From: Kitasatospora sp052076145 | Lineage (GTDB): Bacteria > Actinomycetota > Actinomycetes > Streptomycetales > Streptomycetaceae | Length of the DNA: 64,000 nt | NCBI RefSeq assembly: GCF_052076145.1 | Contig: NZ_CP197246.1 | Coordinates: forward strand, 4,836,001-4,900,000 | Reading direction: 5' to 3' | Part shown: positions 11,346 through 20,698 of the stretch, piece after piece | How positions within the stretch are numbered: the stretch's first letter is position 1 | Layout: each line of letters starts with the position of its first letter | Translations under genes and position numbers: made by a program | Notes under the pieces: model-generated | What the model was told of the DNA's origin: nothing | What the model saw: the letters and a program-made list of their open reading frames with translations, nothing else | Databases searched by the model: none

Positions 11346-12001
11346 TGTCGCACATAGTCTGGGACTGGAACGGCACGCTGCTGCACGATATGGGTGCGGT
11401 GGTCGAGGCCAGCAACGCGGCGTTCGCGACGATCGGCGTCCCGCCGATCACGCTGGAGACGTACCGCGAGCTGTACTGCTTCCCGATACCGAAGTTCTAC
11501 GAGCTGCTGCTCGGCCGTCAGCCGAGCGCGCGGGAGTGGGCGGTGCTGGACGAGGCCTTCCAGGACCGGTACGCGGAGCTGAGCCCCGGGTGCGGGCTGA
11601 CCTCCGGGGTGGTCGAGCTGCTGGCGGGGTGGGGTGCGGCGGGGCGCAGCCAGTCGCTGCTGTCGATGCACGAGCACGAGCGGCTGCTGCCGCAGGTGCG
11701 GGAGCGCGGCATCGAGGAGCACTTCCTGCGGGTGGACGGCCGTACCGGGCCCTCGGACGGGACGGGCAAGACCGGCTGGCTGCTGCGGCACCTGGCGGCG
11801 CTGGGCCCGGGGGTGGACGTGCGGCGCACGGTGCTGATCGGGGACGCGGCGGACGACGCCGAGGCGGCGTTGAACGCCGGGGCGCACGCCGTGCTGTACA
11901 CCGGCGGTTCGCACACCCGGGCGAAGCTGGAGCCGCTGGGGGTGCCGGTGGTGGACACGCTGGCGGAGGCCGTGGCGCTGGCGGAGCGGATCGTGGCGTG
12001 A
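11345..12001 (+). CDS. HAD-superfamily hydrolase with a DWN motif
   Basis: This is a haloacid dehalogenase-fold protein of 218 residues. Motif I reads WDWNGTLL: the nucleophile D7 is present, but the position two residues later, normally the general acid/base Asp of HAD phosphatases, is N9. Motif IV (IGDAADDAEAALNAG, about 160-175) is intact, with an alpha-helical cap in between. The start is ATG 11345, overlapping the stop of the DUF6912 gene (TGATG); the longer reading frame from 11306 is not needed. The variant motif recurs in annotated HAD proteins of this type, so the Asn may reflect a different substrate chemistry and not inactivity. The substrate is unknown. Confidence 0.85.
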   Translation: MSHIVWDWNGTLLHDMGAVVEASNAAFATIGVPPITLETYRELYCFPIPKFYELLLGRQPSAREWAVLDEAFQDRYAELSPGCGLTSGVVELLAGWGAAGRSQSLLSMHEHERLLPQVRERGIEEHFLRVDGRTGPSDGTGKTGWLLRHLAALGPGVDVRRTVLIGDAADDAEAALNAGAHAVLYTGGSHTRAKLEPLGVPVVDTLAEAVALAERIVA

Positions 12002-12093
12002 GCCACACCGGCTGAGGGCGTGTCGGCAGGGGCGAACGGGCTGCGGGACCGTCAATGTGGATTGACGACAGCCACGTGCGGACGGAGAGCCTG

Positions 12094-13725
12094 ATGCCCA
12101 TCGACGCTGTGACCCAGGTGCCTGTGCCGGCCAACGAGCCGGTGCGCGGCTACGCCCCCGGGAGCCCGGAGCGGGCGGGGCTGGAGCGCAGGCTGGACGA
12201 GATGGCGGCGGAGCAGATCCCGCTGCCGATGACGATCGGCGGGGAGCAGCGGTTCGGCGCCGGCGAGCGGGTCGACGTCGTCCAGCCGCACCACCACGCC
12301 GCGAAGCTGGGGGTGCTCGGCAACGCGACCCGGGAGGACGCCAGGCTCGCGGTGGACGCGGCGCTGGCGGCGGGGCCCGAGTGGCGGGCGCTCTCCTTCG
12401 ACGATCGGGCGGCCGTCTTCCTGCGGGCGGCGGAGCTGCTGGCCGGGCCGTGGCGGGAGACGGTCGCGGCGGCGACCATGCTCGGGCAGTCGAAGACGGT
12501 GCAGCAGGCCGAGATCGACTCCTCGTGCGAGCTGGTCGACTTCTGGCGGTTCAACGTGCACTTCGCGCGGCAGTTGCTGGCCGAGCAGCCGGACTCCTCG
12601 CCGGGGGTGTGGAACCGCTCCGACCACCGGCCACTGGAGGGTTTCGTCTGTGCGGTGACGCCGTTCAACTTCACCGCGATCGCGGGGAACCTGCCGACGG
12701 CCCCGGCGCTGCTGGGCAACACGGTGGTGTGGAAGCCCGCGCCGACGCAGACGCTGTCGGCGTACTACCTGATGCGGCTGCTGGAGGCGGCCGGGCTGCC
12801 GCCCGGGGTGATCAACATGGTGACGGGTGACGGGCGGCAGCTCTCCCAGGTGGCGCTGGCCGACCCTGCGCTGGCGGGCCTGCACTTCACCGGCTCGACG
12901 GCCGTCTTCCAGGAGCTGTGGAAGGGCATCGGCGCGAATCTGGGCTCGTACCGGACGTACCCGAGGATCGTCGGGGAGACGGGCGGCAAGGACTTCCTGG
13001 TCGCGCACCGCTCGGCGGACCCGGAGACGCTGAAGACCGCGCTGATCCGGGGCGCGTTCGAGTACCAGGGGCAGAAGTGCTCGGCGCTGTCGCGGGCGTA
13101 CCTGCCGCGCAGCCTCTGGCAGCGGATCAAGGACGAGCTGATCGCCGAGGTCGACGCGCTGACCGTCGGCGACGTCACCGACCTGAGCAACTTCATGGGC
13201 GCGCTGATCGACCGGCGGGCCTTCGAGAAGAACCGGGCGGCGATCGAGCGGGCCAAGCAGGACCCGGCGGTGGAGCTGGTCGCGGGCGGCCAGTACGACG
13301 ACGCGATCGGGTACTTCGTCCGCCCGACGGTGCTGGTCTCCACGGACCAGCGCAACGAGATCTTCCAGACCGAGTACTTCGGGCCGATCCTGGGCGTCCA
13401 CGTGTACGAGGACTCGCGCTGGGAGGACGCGCTGGACCGGGTGGACGCGGCCTCGCCGTACGGGCTGACCGGCGCGGTCTTCGCGCAGGACCGGTACGCG
13501 ATCGCGCAGGCGGTGGAGCGGCTGCGGTTCGCGGCGGGCAACTTCTACGTCAACGATAAGCCGACGGGTGCGGTGGTCGGGCAGCAGCCGTTCGGCGGCG
13601 GGCGCGGCTCCGGGACGAACGACAAGGCGGGTGCGGCGCAGAACCTCCAGCGCTGGGTGTCGACGCGTTCGATCAAGGAGACCTTCGTGCCGCCGACCGG
13701 CCACCGTTACCCGCACATGAACTGA
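12094..13725 (+). CDS. pruA: 1-pyrroline-5-carboxylate dehydrogenase
   Basis: This enzyme oxidises glutamate gamma-semialdehyde (from proline) to glutamate with NAD+, the second step of proline catabolism. The 543-residue protein is of the stand-alone P5C dehydrogenase type. The general base E295 lies in VGETGGKDF and the catalytic C329 in EYQGQKCSALSR, with the NAD-binding stretch VTPFNFTAIAGN ahead and the family-typical PFGGGRGSGTNDKAG near the end. The start is ATG 12094, with GGAGAG just upstream. No proline dehydrogenase gene is next to it. The NAD-glutamate dehydrogenase that would use its product follows 321 bases downstream on the same strand, so the pair form a proline-to-2-oxoglutarate route. 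Confidence 0.94.
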   Translation: MPIDAVTQVPVPANEPVRGYAPGSPERAGLERRLDEMAAEQIPLPMTIGGEQRFGAGERVDVVQPHHHAAKLGVLGNATREDARLAVDAALAAGPEWRALSFDDRAAVFLRAAELLAGPWRETVAAATMLGQSKTVQQAEIDSSCELVDFWRFNVHFARQLLAEQPDSSPGVWNRSDHRPLEGFVCAVTPFNFTAIAGNLPTAPALLGNTVVWKPAPTQTLSAYYLMRLLEAAGLPPGVINMVTGDGRQLSQVALADPALAGLHFTGSTAVFQELWKGIGANLGSYRTYPRIVGETGGKDFLVAHRSADPETLKTALIRGAFEYQGQKCSALSRAYLPRSLWQRIKDELIAEVDALTVGDVTDLSNFMGALIDRRAFEKNRAAIERAKQDPAVELVAGGQYDDAIGYFVRPTVLVSTDQRNEIFQTEYFGPILGVHVYEDSRWEDALDRVDAASPYGLTGAVFAQDRYAIAQAVERLRFAAGNFYVNDKPTGAVVGQQPFGGGRGSGTNDKAGAAQNLQRWVSTRSIKETFVPPTGHRYPHMN

Positions 13726-13780
13726 TCGTCGGGCAAATGTGATCCCGATCTGACAGAGGCTGACAAGCTTTTCGAACGGA

Positions 13781-13797
13781 TTGGACAAGGTGTCCAA
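13781..13797. promoter_or_regulatory. Perfect inverted repeat, candidate operator upstream of gdh
   Basis: TTGGACA-AGG-TGTCCAA is a perfect 7-bp dyad with a 3-base spacer, lying between pruA and the glutamate dehydrogenase gene and about 40 bases upstream of the -35 box at 13838. The size and symmetry fit a dimeric regulator site. The regulator is unknown. Confidence 0.5.
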
Positions 13798-13837
13798 GGC
13801 GAACGGATCTTCCTGCGGGTTTGTGCCTCCCTGTCCC

Positions 13838-13866
13838 CTGACACCTTCGTTTCATCCGGTTAGGCT
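13838..13866 (+). promoter_or_regulatory. Probable vegetative promoter of the glutamate dehydrogenase gene
   Basis: CTGACA (13838-13843), a 17-base spacer and TAGGCT (13861-13866) match the HrdB-type consensus closely. Transcription would start near 13873, leaving a leader of about 174 bases before the ATG at 14047. The remaining pruA-gdh intergenic sequence holds no gene. Confidence 0.6.
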
Positions 13867-14046
13867 GACTGGCGTCGTCGGGTTGGCTCCGCAGGGCAAA
13901 AGCCTTCATGTACCCGGTCGGGAGTCGTTTCATGCGTGCCATGAGCGGTTTTCGCCAGGATCGTGAGGGAGGATTGCGGCAGACCCGGCGGTGATCACCC
14001 ACCACCACCGAGTCACGCAACGGCGCGCGACAGGAGCCAAGAAGTC

Positions 14047-17000
14047 ATGCAGACCAAGCTGGACGCAGCCAAGGCAGACCTGCTCACGAAGGCAGCGGCA
14101 GCCGCTGAGAACAGCCAGGTGGGGGGAGCGGCGCCGGGGGAGGGTCTGAGCAACGGTGCTCTGACCGCGTACCTGCACCACTACTACCTCCACACCGCGC
14201 CCGAGGACCTGGTCGACCGCGACCCGGTCGACGTCTACGGCGCGGCGGCCTCCCACTACCGGCTGGGCCTCAAGCGCCCCCAGGGCACCGCCGAGGTCCG
14301 GGTGCACACCCCGACCGTCGAGGAGAACGGCTGGTCCTGCGGCCACACCGTGGTCGAGGTCGTCACCGACGACATGCCCTTCCTGGTCGACTCGGTCACC
14401 AACGAGCTGACCCGCCAGGACCGCGGCATCCACGTCGTCATCCACCCCCAGCTGGCCGTCCGCCGTGACATCACCGGCAAGCTGCTGGAGATCATGGACG
14501 TCGACGCCTGCTCGCGCAGCCAGGCCGCCGGCACCGAGTGGCCCGCCGACGCCGTCGTCGAGTCCTGGATGCACATCGAGATCGACCGCGAGACCGACCG
14601 CGAGGACCTGCGCGCCATCGAGACCGGCCTGCGCCGTGTCCTGGGCGACGTCCGCGAGGTCGTCGAGGACTGGACGAAGATGCGCGACTCCGCGCTGCGT
14701 CTGGCCGACGAGCTGGCCGAGCAACCCCCCGCGCACCTGGCCGAGCAGGAGGTCGGCGAGGCCTGGGAGCTGATGCGCTGGCTCGCCGACGACCACTTCA
14801 CCTTCCTCGGCTACCGCGAGTACGACCTCGCCGAGCACCTGGGCGAGGAGGTGCTGCGGGCCGTCCCCGGCACCGGCCTCGGCGTGCTGCGCTCCGACCC
14901 GCTCAGCCACGACACCGACCACCACCCCGTCAGCGAGGCCTTCGGCCGCCTGAGCGCCCCCGTCCGGGCCAAGGCGCACGAGAAGAAGCTGCTCGTCCTG
15001 ACGAAGGCCAACTCCCGTGCCACCGTGCACCGCCCGTCGTACCTGGACTACGTCGGCGTGAAGAAGTTCGACGCGGCCGGCAACGTCGTCGGCGAGCGCC
15101 GCTTCCTCGGCCTGTTCTCCTCCGCCGCGTACACCGAGTCGGTCTCCCGCATCCCGGTCGTGCGCCGCAAGGTGCAGGAGGTGCTGGACACCTCGGGCTT
15201 CTCCAGCGAGAGCCACGACGGCCGCGACCTGCTCCAGATCCTGGAGACCTTCCCCCGGGACGAGATCTTCCAGACCCCGGCGGACGAGCTGCTCGCCATC
15301 GCGACCAGCGTGCTCTACCTCCAGGAGCGCCGCCGGCTGCGGCTCTTCCTGCGCCAGGACGAGTACGGGCGCTACTTCTCCGCGCTCGTCTACCTGCCCC
15401 GCGACCGGTACAACACCCGGGTGCGCGAGCGGCTCACCGACATCCTCAAGAACGAGCTCAACGGCGACGCCGTCGACTACACCATCTACTCCACCGAGTC
15501 GGTGCTGACGCGTCTGCACTTCGTCGTGCGGGTCGCCAAGGGCAGCGAGCTGACGCAGCTCACCGAGGCCGAGATCGAGCAGATCGAGGCCAAGCTGGCC
15601 GAGGCCGCCCGGTTCTGGATGGACAACTTCCACGACCAGCTGCACGTCGAGCTGGGCGAGGAGCTGGCCGCCGAGCTCGGCCGCAAGTACGCCAACGCCT
15701 TCCCCGACGGCTACCGCGCCGACTTCCCGGCCCGCGCGGCCGTCGCCGACGTCAAGCAGATCGAGTCGCTGAGCGGCACGGGCGACTTCCGCCTGAACCT
15801 CTACCAGCCGGTCGGCGCCGGGGACGACGAGCGGCGCTTCAAGATCTACCGCGTCGGCGGCCCGATCTCGCTCACCGAGGTCCTGCCCGTCCTCCAGCGC
15901 CTGGGCGTCGAGGTGCTCGACGAGCACCCGTACGCGCTCACCCGCGCCGACCACACCACCGCCTGGGTCTACGACTTCGGCCTCAAGCTGCGCGAGGCCA
16001 CCGGCCTCACCGACGAGGCCCGCGAGCGCTTCCAGGAGACCTTCGCGGCGACCTGGCAGGGCCGGGCCGAGAACGACGGCTTCAACGAGCTCGTCCTGAC
16101 CGCCGGGCTGAACTGGCGTCAGGCCGTGGTGCTGCGCGCCTACGCCAAGTACCTCCGCCAGGCCGGGAGCACCTTCTCCCAGGACTACATGGAGGACGCG
16201 CTCCGCAACAACGCCCACACCACCCGCCTGCTGGTCAACCTCTTCGAGGCCCGGCTGAGCCCCAGCCACCAGCAGGGCTCCCAGGAGCTCACCGAGGGCA
16301 TCCTGGAGGAGCTGGCCGGCGCCCTCGACGAGGTCGTCTCGCTGGACGAGGACCGCATCCTGCGCTCCTTCCTGCACCTCATCAAGGCCACCCTGCGGAC
16401 CAACTTCTTCCAGCACGCCGAGAACGGCGCCTGGCACTCCTACGTGTCGATGAAGTTCGACCCGCAGGCCATCCCGGACCTGCCCGCGCCGCGCCCGGCC
16501 TTCGAGATCTGGGTCTACTCGCCCCAGGTCGAGGGCGTGCACCTGCGCTTCGGCAAGGTCGCCCGAGGCGGCCTGCGCTGGTCCGACCGCCGCGAGGACT
16601 TCCGCACCGAGATCCTCGGCCTGGTCAAGGCCCAGATGGTCAAGAACACCGTCATCGTGCCCGTCGGCGCCAAGGGCGGCTTCGTCGCCAAGCAGCTGCC
16701 GGACCCGTCGGTCGACCGCGACGCCTGGCTCGCCGAGGGCATCGCCTCGTACAAGACCTTCATCTCGGCGCTGCTCGACATCACCGACAACCTGGTCGCC
16801 GGCGACGTCGTGCACCCCGTGGACGTCGTCCGCCACGACGAGGACGACACCTACCTCGTCGTCGCCGCCGACAAGGGCACCGCGACCTTCTCCGACATCG
16901 CCAACGGCGTCGCGGAGTCGTACGGCTTCTGGCTCGGCGACGCGTTCGCCTCCGGCGGCTCGGCGGGCTACGACCACAAGGGCATGGGCATCACCGCCCG

Positions 17001-18999
17001 CGGCGCCTGGGAGTCCGTCAAGCGCAACTTCCGCGAGCTGGGCGTCGACACCCAGACCGAGGACTTCCAGGTCGTCGGCATCGGTGACATGTCCGGTGAC
17101 GTCTTCGGCAACGGCATGCTGCTCAGCGAGCACATCCGCCTGGTCGCCGCCTTCGACCACCGGCACATCTTCCTCGACCCGAACCCGGACGCGGCTCCCT
17201 CCTACGCCGAGCGCCGCCGCCTCTTCGACCTGCCGCGCAGCTCCTGGGACGACTACGACAAGTCGCTGATCTCCGCCGGTGGCGGAGTCTTCCCGCGCAG
17301 CGCCAAGTCGATCCAGCTGACCTCGCAGGTCCGGGCCGCACTCGGCATCCAGGAGACCCGGCTCACCCCGGCCGAGCTGATGAAGGCCATCCTCCAGGCG
17401 CCCGTCGACCTGTTCTGGAACGGCGGCATCGGCACCTACGTCAAGGCCTCCACCGAGACCAACGCCGAGGTCGGCGACAAGGCCAACGACGCGATCCGCG
17501 TCAACGGCACCGACGTCCGCGCCCGTGTCATCGGCGAGGGCGGCAACCTCGGCTGCACCCAGCTCGGCCGGATCGAGTACGCCGCGCTCGGCGGCCCGCA
17601 GGCCCCCGACGGTTCGAGCCGTGGCGGCTGGATTAACACCGACGCCATCGACAACTCGGCCGGCGTGGACACCTCGGACCACGAGGTCAACATCAAGATC
17701 CTGCTCAACCAGGTCGTCGCCGACGGCGACATGACGGTCAAGCAGCGCAACACGCTGCTCGCCGAGATGACCGACGAGGTCGGCCACCTGGTGCTGCGCA
17801 ACAACTACGCGCAGAACGTCGTGCTCGCCAACGCCGTCGCCCAGGCCGCCAGCATGGTCGACGTGCACGCCCGCATGATCAACCGCCTGGAGGCGGCCGG
17901 CCAGCTCGACCGGGCCCTGGAGTTCCTGCCCGCCGACAAGCTGATCCGCGAGCGCCAGCAGGCCGGGCGCGGGCTCTCCCAGCCCGAGCTGTCGGTGCTG
18001 CTCGCCTACACCAAGATCACGCTGGCCGAGGAGCTGCTCGCCACCGAGCTGCCCGACGACCCGTTCTTCCGCACCACCCTGCACGAGTACTTCCCGACCG
18101 CCCTGCGCAGCCGCTTCGCCGACGCGATCGACAAGCACCCGCTGCGCCGGGAGATCATCACCACGCTGATCGTCAACGACACGATCAACCGCGGTGGCTG
18201 CACCTTCGCCTTCCGCCTCCGCGAGGAGACCGGCGCGACGTACGAGGAGATCGCCCGCACCCACACGGCGGCGCGCGCGGTCTTCGGCCTGGAGCAGATC
18301 TGGGGCGAGGTCGGGGACCTGGACAACCAGGTCCCCGCGCAGACCCAGACCACGATGCGCCTGCACTCCCGCCGCCTGGTCGAGCGCTCCACCCGCTGGA
18401 TGCTCAACAACCGGCGCCAGCCGCTCGACATCGCGGGCACCATCGAGTTCTTCCACGACCGCGCCAACCAGGTCTGGGGCAGCCTGCCCAAGCCGCTGCG
18501 CGGCGAGGACCTCACCTGGTTCGAGTCGGTCTACCAGGAGCTCGCCGAGGCCGGCGTGCCGGACGTCCTGGCCACCAGGATCGCCGGACTCTCCTCCGCC
18601 TTCCCGACCCTGGACATCACGGAGGTCGCCGACCGCTCCGGCAGCGACGTCACCGAGGTCGCCGACCTCTACTACGACCTCGCCGACCGCCTGCAGATCA
18701 CCCACCTGCTGGACCGGATCATCGAGCTGCCGCGCACCGACCGGTGGTCCTCGATGGCCCGCGCGGCCATCCGCGAGGACCTCTTCGCCGCCCACGCGGC
18801 GCTGACGGCCGACATCCTCAGCTGCGGCACCGACGGTGCCGCGCCCGAGGAGCGGTACGCCGCCTGGTCCGAGCTCAACTCGACCCTGCTGAGCCGGGCC
18901 AAGACCACGCTCGACGACATAAGGGGTTCGGACAACTACGAGCTGTCCAGCCTCTCCGTCGCCATGCGGGTGATCCGCACGCTGCTGCGCAAGGGCTGA
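14047..18999 (+). CDS. gdhB: Large NAD-specific glutamate dehydrogenase (180 kDa type)
   Basis: This enzyme deaminates glutamate to 2-oxoglutarate and ammonia with NAD+, a catabolic role. The 1650-residue length is that of the L_180 class first described in Streptomyces clavuligerus. The N-terminal third holds regulatory ACT-like regions. The dehydrogenase core lies in about 800-1400, with the Lys-containing stretch FGKVARGGLRWSDR (K837 is in it), then VPVGAKGGFVAKQLPDPS and the glycine-rich RVIGEGGNLGCTQLGR. The C-terminal helical region is typical of the class. The start is ATG 14047, ten bases after AGGAG; the 28-codon upstream extension is not needed. Control is likely through the inverted repeat at 13781-13797 and a good vegetative promoter. 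A strong hairpin ends the unit. Confidence 0.95.
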   Translation: MQTKLDAAKADLLTKAAAAAENSQVGGAAPGEGLSNGALTAYLHHYYLHTAPEDLVDRDPVDVYGAAASHYRLGLKRPQGTAEVRVHTPTVEENGWSCGHTVVEVVTDDMPFLVDSVTNELTRQDRGIHVVIHPQLAVRRDITGKLLEIMDVDACSRSQAAGTEWPADAVVESWMHIEIDRETDREDLRAIETGLRRVLGDVREVVEDWTKMRDSALRLADELAEQPPAHLAEQEVGEAWELMRWLADDHFTFLGYREYDLAEHLGEEVLRAVPGTGLGVLRSDPLSHDTDHHPVSEAFGRLSAPVRAKAHEKKLLVLTKANSRATVHRPSYLDYVGVKKFDAAGNVVGERRFLGLFSSAAYTESVSRIPVVRRKVQEVLDTSGFSSESHDGRDLLQILETFPRDEIFQTPADELLAIATSVLYLQERRRLRLFLRQDEYGRYFSALVYLPRDRYNTRVRERLTDILKNELNGDAVDYTIYSTESVLTRLHFVVRVAKGSELTQLTEAEIEQIEAKLAEAARFWMDNFHDQLHVELGEELAAELGRKYANAFPDGYRADFPARAAVADVKQIESLSGTGDFRLNLYQPVGAGDDERRFKIYRVGGPISLTEVLPVLQRLGVEVLDEHPYALTRADHTTAWVYDFGLKLREATGLTDEARERFQETFAATWQGRAENDGFNELVLTAGLNWRQAVVLRAYAKYLRQAGSTFSQDYMEDALRNNAHTTRLLVNLFEARLSPSHQQGSQELTEGILEELAGALDEVVSLDEDRILRSFLHLIKATLRTNFFQHAENGAWHSYVSMKFDPQAIPDLPAPRPAFEIWVYSPQVEGVHLRFGKVARGGLRWSDRREDFRTEILGLVKAQMVKNTVIVPVGAKGGFVAKQLPDPSVDRDAWLAEGIASYKTFISALLDITDNLVAGDVVHPVDVVRHDEDDTYLVVAADKGTATFSDIANGVAESYGFWLGDAFASGGSAGYDHKGMGITARGAWESVKRNFRELGVDTQTEDFQVVGIGDMSGDVFGNGMLLSEHIRLVAAFDHRHIFLDPNPDAAPSYAERRRLFDLPRSSWDDYDKSLISAGGGVFPRSAKSIQLTSQVRAALGIQETRLTPAELMKAILQAPVDLFWNGGIGTYVKASTETNAEVGDKANDAIRVNGTDVRARVIGEGGNLGCTQLGRIEYAALGGPQAPDGSSRGGWINTDAIDNSAGVDTSDHEVNIKILLNQVVADGDMTVKQRNTLLAEMTDEVGHLVLRNNYAQNVVLANAVAQAASMVDVHARMINRLEAAGQLDRALEFLPADKLIRERQQAGRGLSQPELSVLLAYTKITLAEELLATELPDDPFFRTTLHEYFPTALRSRFADAIDKHPLRREIITTLIVNDTINRGGCTFAFRLREETGATYEEIARTHTAARAVFGLEQIWGEVGDLDNQVPAQTQTTMRLHSRRLVERSTRWMLNNRRQPLDIAGTIEFFHDRANQVWGSLPKPLRGEDLTWFESVYQELAEAGVPDVLATRIAGLSSAFPTLDITEVADRSGSDVTEVADLYYDLADRLQITHLLDRIIELPRTDRWSSMARAAIREDLFAAHAALTADILSCGTDGAAPEERYAAWSELNSTLLSRAKTTLDDIRGSDNYELSSLSVAMRVIRTLLRKG

Positions 19000-19020
19000 T
19001 CCGGCGCAGTAGCCGGACCG

Positions 19021-19053
19021 GACAGGGGCGCGAGGACTTCCTCGCGCCCCTGT
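19021..19053 (+). terminator. gdh terminator hairpin
   Basis: GACAGGGGCGCGAGGA pairs perfectly with TCCTCGCGCCCCTGTC, leaving a two-base CT centre (a hairpin of about 14-16 bp). It starts 22 bases after the stop codon. The arm GACAGGGGCG recurs in the terminator after ftsX. Confidence 0.85.
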
Positions 19054-19112
19054 CGTGCTTCATGTGGTGTGTGTCACAGGGAACCCGGGGGGCTCTGCGG
19101 ACAGGTAGGGGC

Positions 19113-19730
19113 GTGGACTTGTCACTACGGGCCAGGCTCAGAGCCGGGGACCAGAGCGCGTTCGGGGAGATCTTCGATGAGTACGCGGCAGCCCTGCACG
19201 GCTACGCCACCCGGACCCTCGGGGACCGGACGGCCGCCGAGGACGTCGTCTCGCTGACCTTCCTGGAGGCCTGGCGACTGCGCGGCAAGCTCCACGAGGA
19301 GGGCGAGGACGTCCGCCCCTGGCTCTTCGGCATCACCACCAACGTGCTGCGCAACACCACCCGGGCCGGCCGCCGCCACCAGGCCGCGATGGCCCGGCTG
19401 CCGCTGCGCGAGGCCGTACCCGACTTCGCCGAGGAACTCGTCGGGCGGCTCGACGACGGCGCACAGCTCGACGCCGCCCGGCGGGCGATGGCCGGGCTGC
19501 GGCGCGGCGAACGCTCGGTCTTCCAGCTCTGCGTCCTGGCCGGGCTGGACTACGCGGCCGCCGCCGAGGCGCTCGGGGTGCCGGTCGGCACCGTCCGATC
19601 CCGGCTCTCCCGTGCACGGGCCCGGCTGCGGGTGCTCGCCGCCGCCGAGACGGAACTCGCCGGTGGCAGCGGACAGGTACGGGGTGACCGCATCGGTGCG
19701 GTCCGGTCCGTACGGGGGGAGAACCGATGA
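19113..19730 (+). CDS. ECF-type RNA polymerase sigma factor
   Basis: This is a 205-residue group IV sigma factor. Region 2 (about 20-90) contains FGEIFDEYAAALHGYA and the -10 recognition stretch AAEDVVSLTFLEAWR. Region 4 (about 130-190) contains AAAAEALGVPVGTVRSRLSRARARLR, the -35-binding helix-turn-helix. The start is taken as GTG 19113; ATG 19062 in the same frame is an alternative, and the binding sites are weak for both. The stop overlaps the start of the next gene (ATGA), so the two are co-translated, which is typical for sigma factors paired with the CU044_5270-type membrane protein that may act as its regulator. The ECF subgroup and the target promoters could not be determined. Confidence 0.85.
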   Translation: MDLSLRARLRAGDQSAFGEIFDEYAAALHGYATRTLGDRTAAEDVVSLTFLEAWRLRGKLHEEGEDVRPWLFGITTNVLRNTTRAGRRHQAAMARLPLREAVPDFAEELVGRLDDGAQLDAARRAMAGLRRGERSVFQLCVLAGLDYAAAAEALGVPVGTVRSRLSRARARLRVLAAAETELAGGSGQVRGDRIGAVRSVRGENR

Positions 19731-20635
19731 ACGACACGCCCTCGACCCTGTCCGCCGACCGCCACCGGCTGCTGAGGGAGCACCTGATGGACGAGCTCGC
19801 CCGGGAGACGGCGGCCAGGCCCCGCCGCCGGTACCGGTGGCTGCTCGCCCCGCCGCTGACCGCCGTACTCGCGCTCGCCCTGGCCCTGCTGGTGCCCGGC
19901 ACCGGCGACCACGGCACCCCCGCCCCCGCCGTGGCGCCCAGCACCGCCCGCAGCGCCGGCCGCAGCGCGGTGCCGTGGCCGGACACGGCCGCCCAGGTGG
20001 CGAGGACCCAGCCCGCCCCGGCGGTGAAGGACAGTCAGTACGAGTGGGTCAGGTCCGCCGAGGTCATCGACGGACAGCGGCGGCACCGGACGGTCTGGGT
20101 CGCGGCGGACGGCAAGCGGGACGGCCTGATCGAGGCGCCCGAGCAGTTCGGCACGGCCGCCGACCCGCTCGGCCGCATCGGCCTGAGCTGTGGGCGCCCC
20201 ACCCCGGACAGCCCGCCGGACCTCCTCTGCCCGAGCTACCGCTACCTCGCGGCGCTGCCGACTGATCCGCAGCAACTGCTGCAGACCGTCCGCGCCCAAC
20301 GGAACGGTCGGGGTACTGACGCCGACAGCACGGCCTTCCTGGACATCGTCAACCTGCTCCAGGGGCAGCAGCTCACCCCGGCCGTCCGCGCCGCGCTCTA
20401 CCAGGCGGCAGCCCTCGTCCCGGGCACCGAGCTGCTGGACGACGCCGCCGATCTCACCGGGCGCCACGGCTTCGGCCTGTCCCGGCAGGGCCCCGACCGG
20501 GAGACGACCGTCGTGGTCGACCGGGCCGGCTTCGATCTGCTCGGCGTCCGCACCACCCTGACCATGGACGGCACGGCGCACGTGGACGAGCAGGCAGTCC
20601 TCGGGCGGGGCCTGTCCGACCGGCCAGGCACCTGA
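19727..20635 (+). CDS. CU044_5270-family membrane protein, possible sigma-factor partner
   Basis: This 302-residue protein has a short basic cytoplasmic N-terminus, one membrane segment at about 38-58 (LLAPPLTAVLALALALLVPG) and a large predicted extracytoplasmic domain. It belongs to the CU044_5270 group, which commonly follows ECF-type sigma genes in actinomycetes. The extracytoplasmic part contains YEWVRSAEVIDG and a C-terminal lipocalin- or LolA-like beta-rich region; no enzyme motif was found. The gene overlaps the sigma-factor stop by four bases (ATGA), which argues for coupled expression. A role as anti-sigma factor or sensor is an inference from position and topology; it lacks a recognisable zinc-binding anti-sigma motif. 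Confidence 0.75.
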   Translation: MNDTPSTLSADRHRLLREHLMDELARETAARPRRRYRWLLAPPLTAVLALALALLVPGTGDHGTPAPAVAPSTARSAGRSAVPWPDTAAQVARTQPAPAVKDSQYEWVRSAEVIDGQRRHRTVWVAADGKRDGLIEAPEQFGTAADPLGRIGLSCGRPTPDSPPDLLCPSYRYLAALPTDPQQLLQTVRAQRNGRGTDADSTAFLDIVNLLQGQQLTPAVRAALYQAAALVPGTELLDDAADLTGRHGFGLSRQGPDRETTVVVDRAGFDLLGVRTTLTMDGTAHVDEQAVLGRGLSDRPGT

Positions 20636-20698
20636 GACTCCGGGTGGGCGCGGCCACGGGGGTGCCGCGCCCACCCGGTCAAGACTGCACGCGACCGG

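Noticed and set aside
13930..18795. A 1621-residue open frame antisense to the glutamate dehydrogenase gene
   Set aside because: This is the typical GC-rich shadow, composed of the complement of the real coding frame; there is no start context and no recognisable domain.
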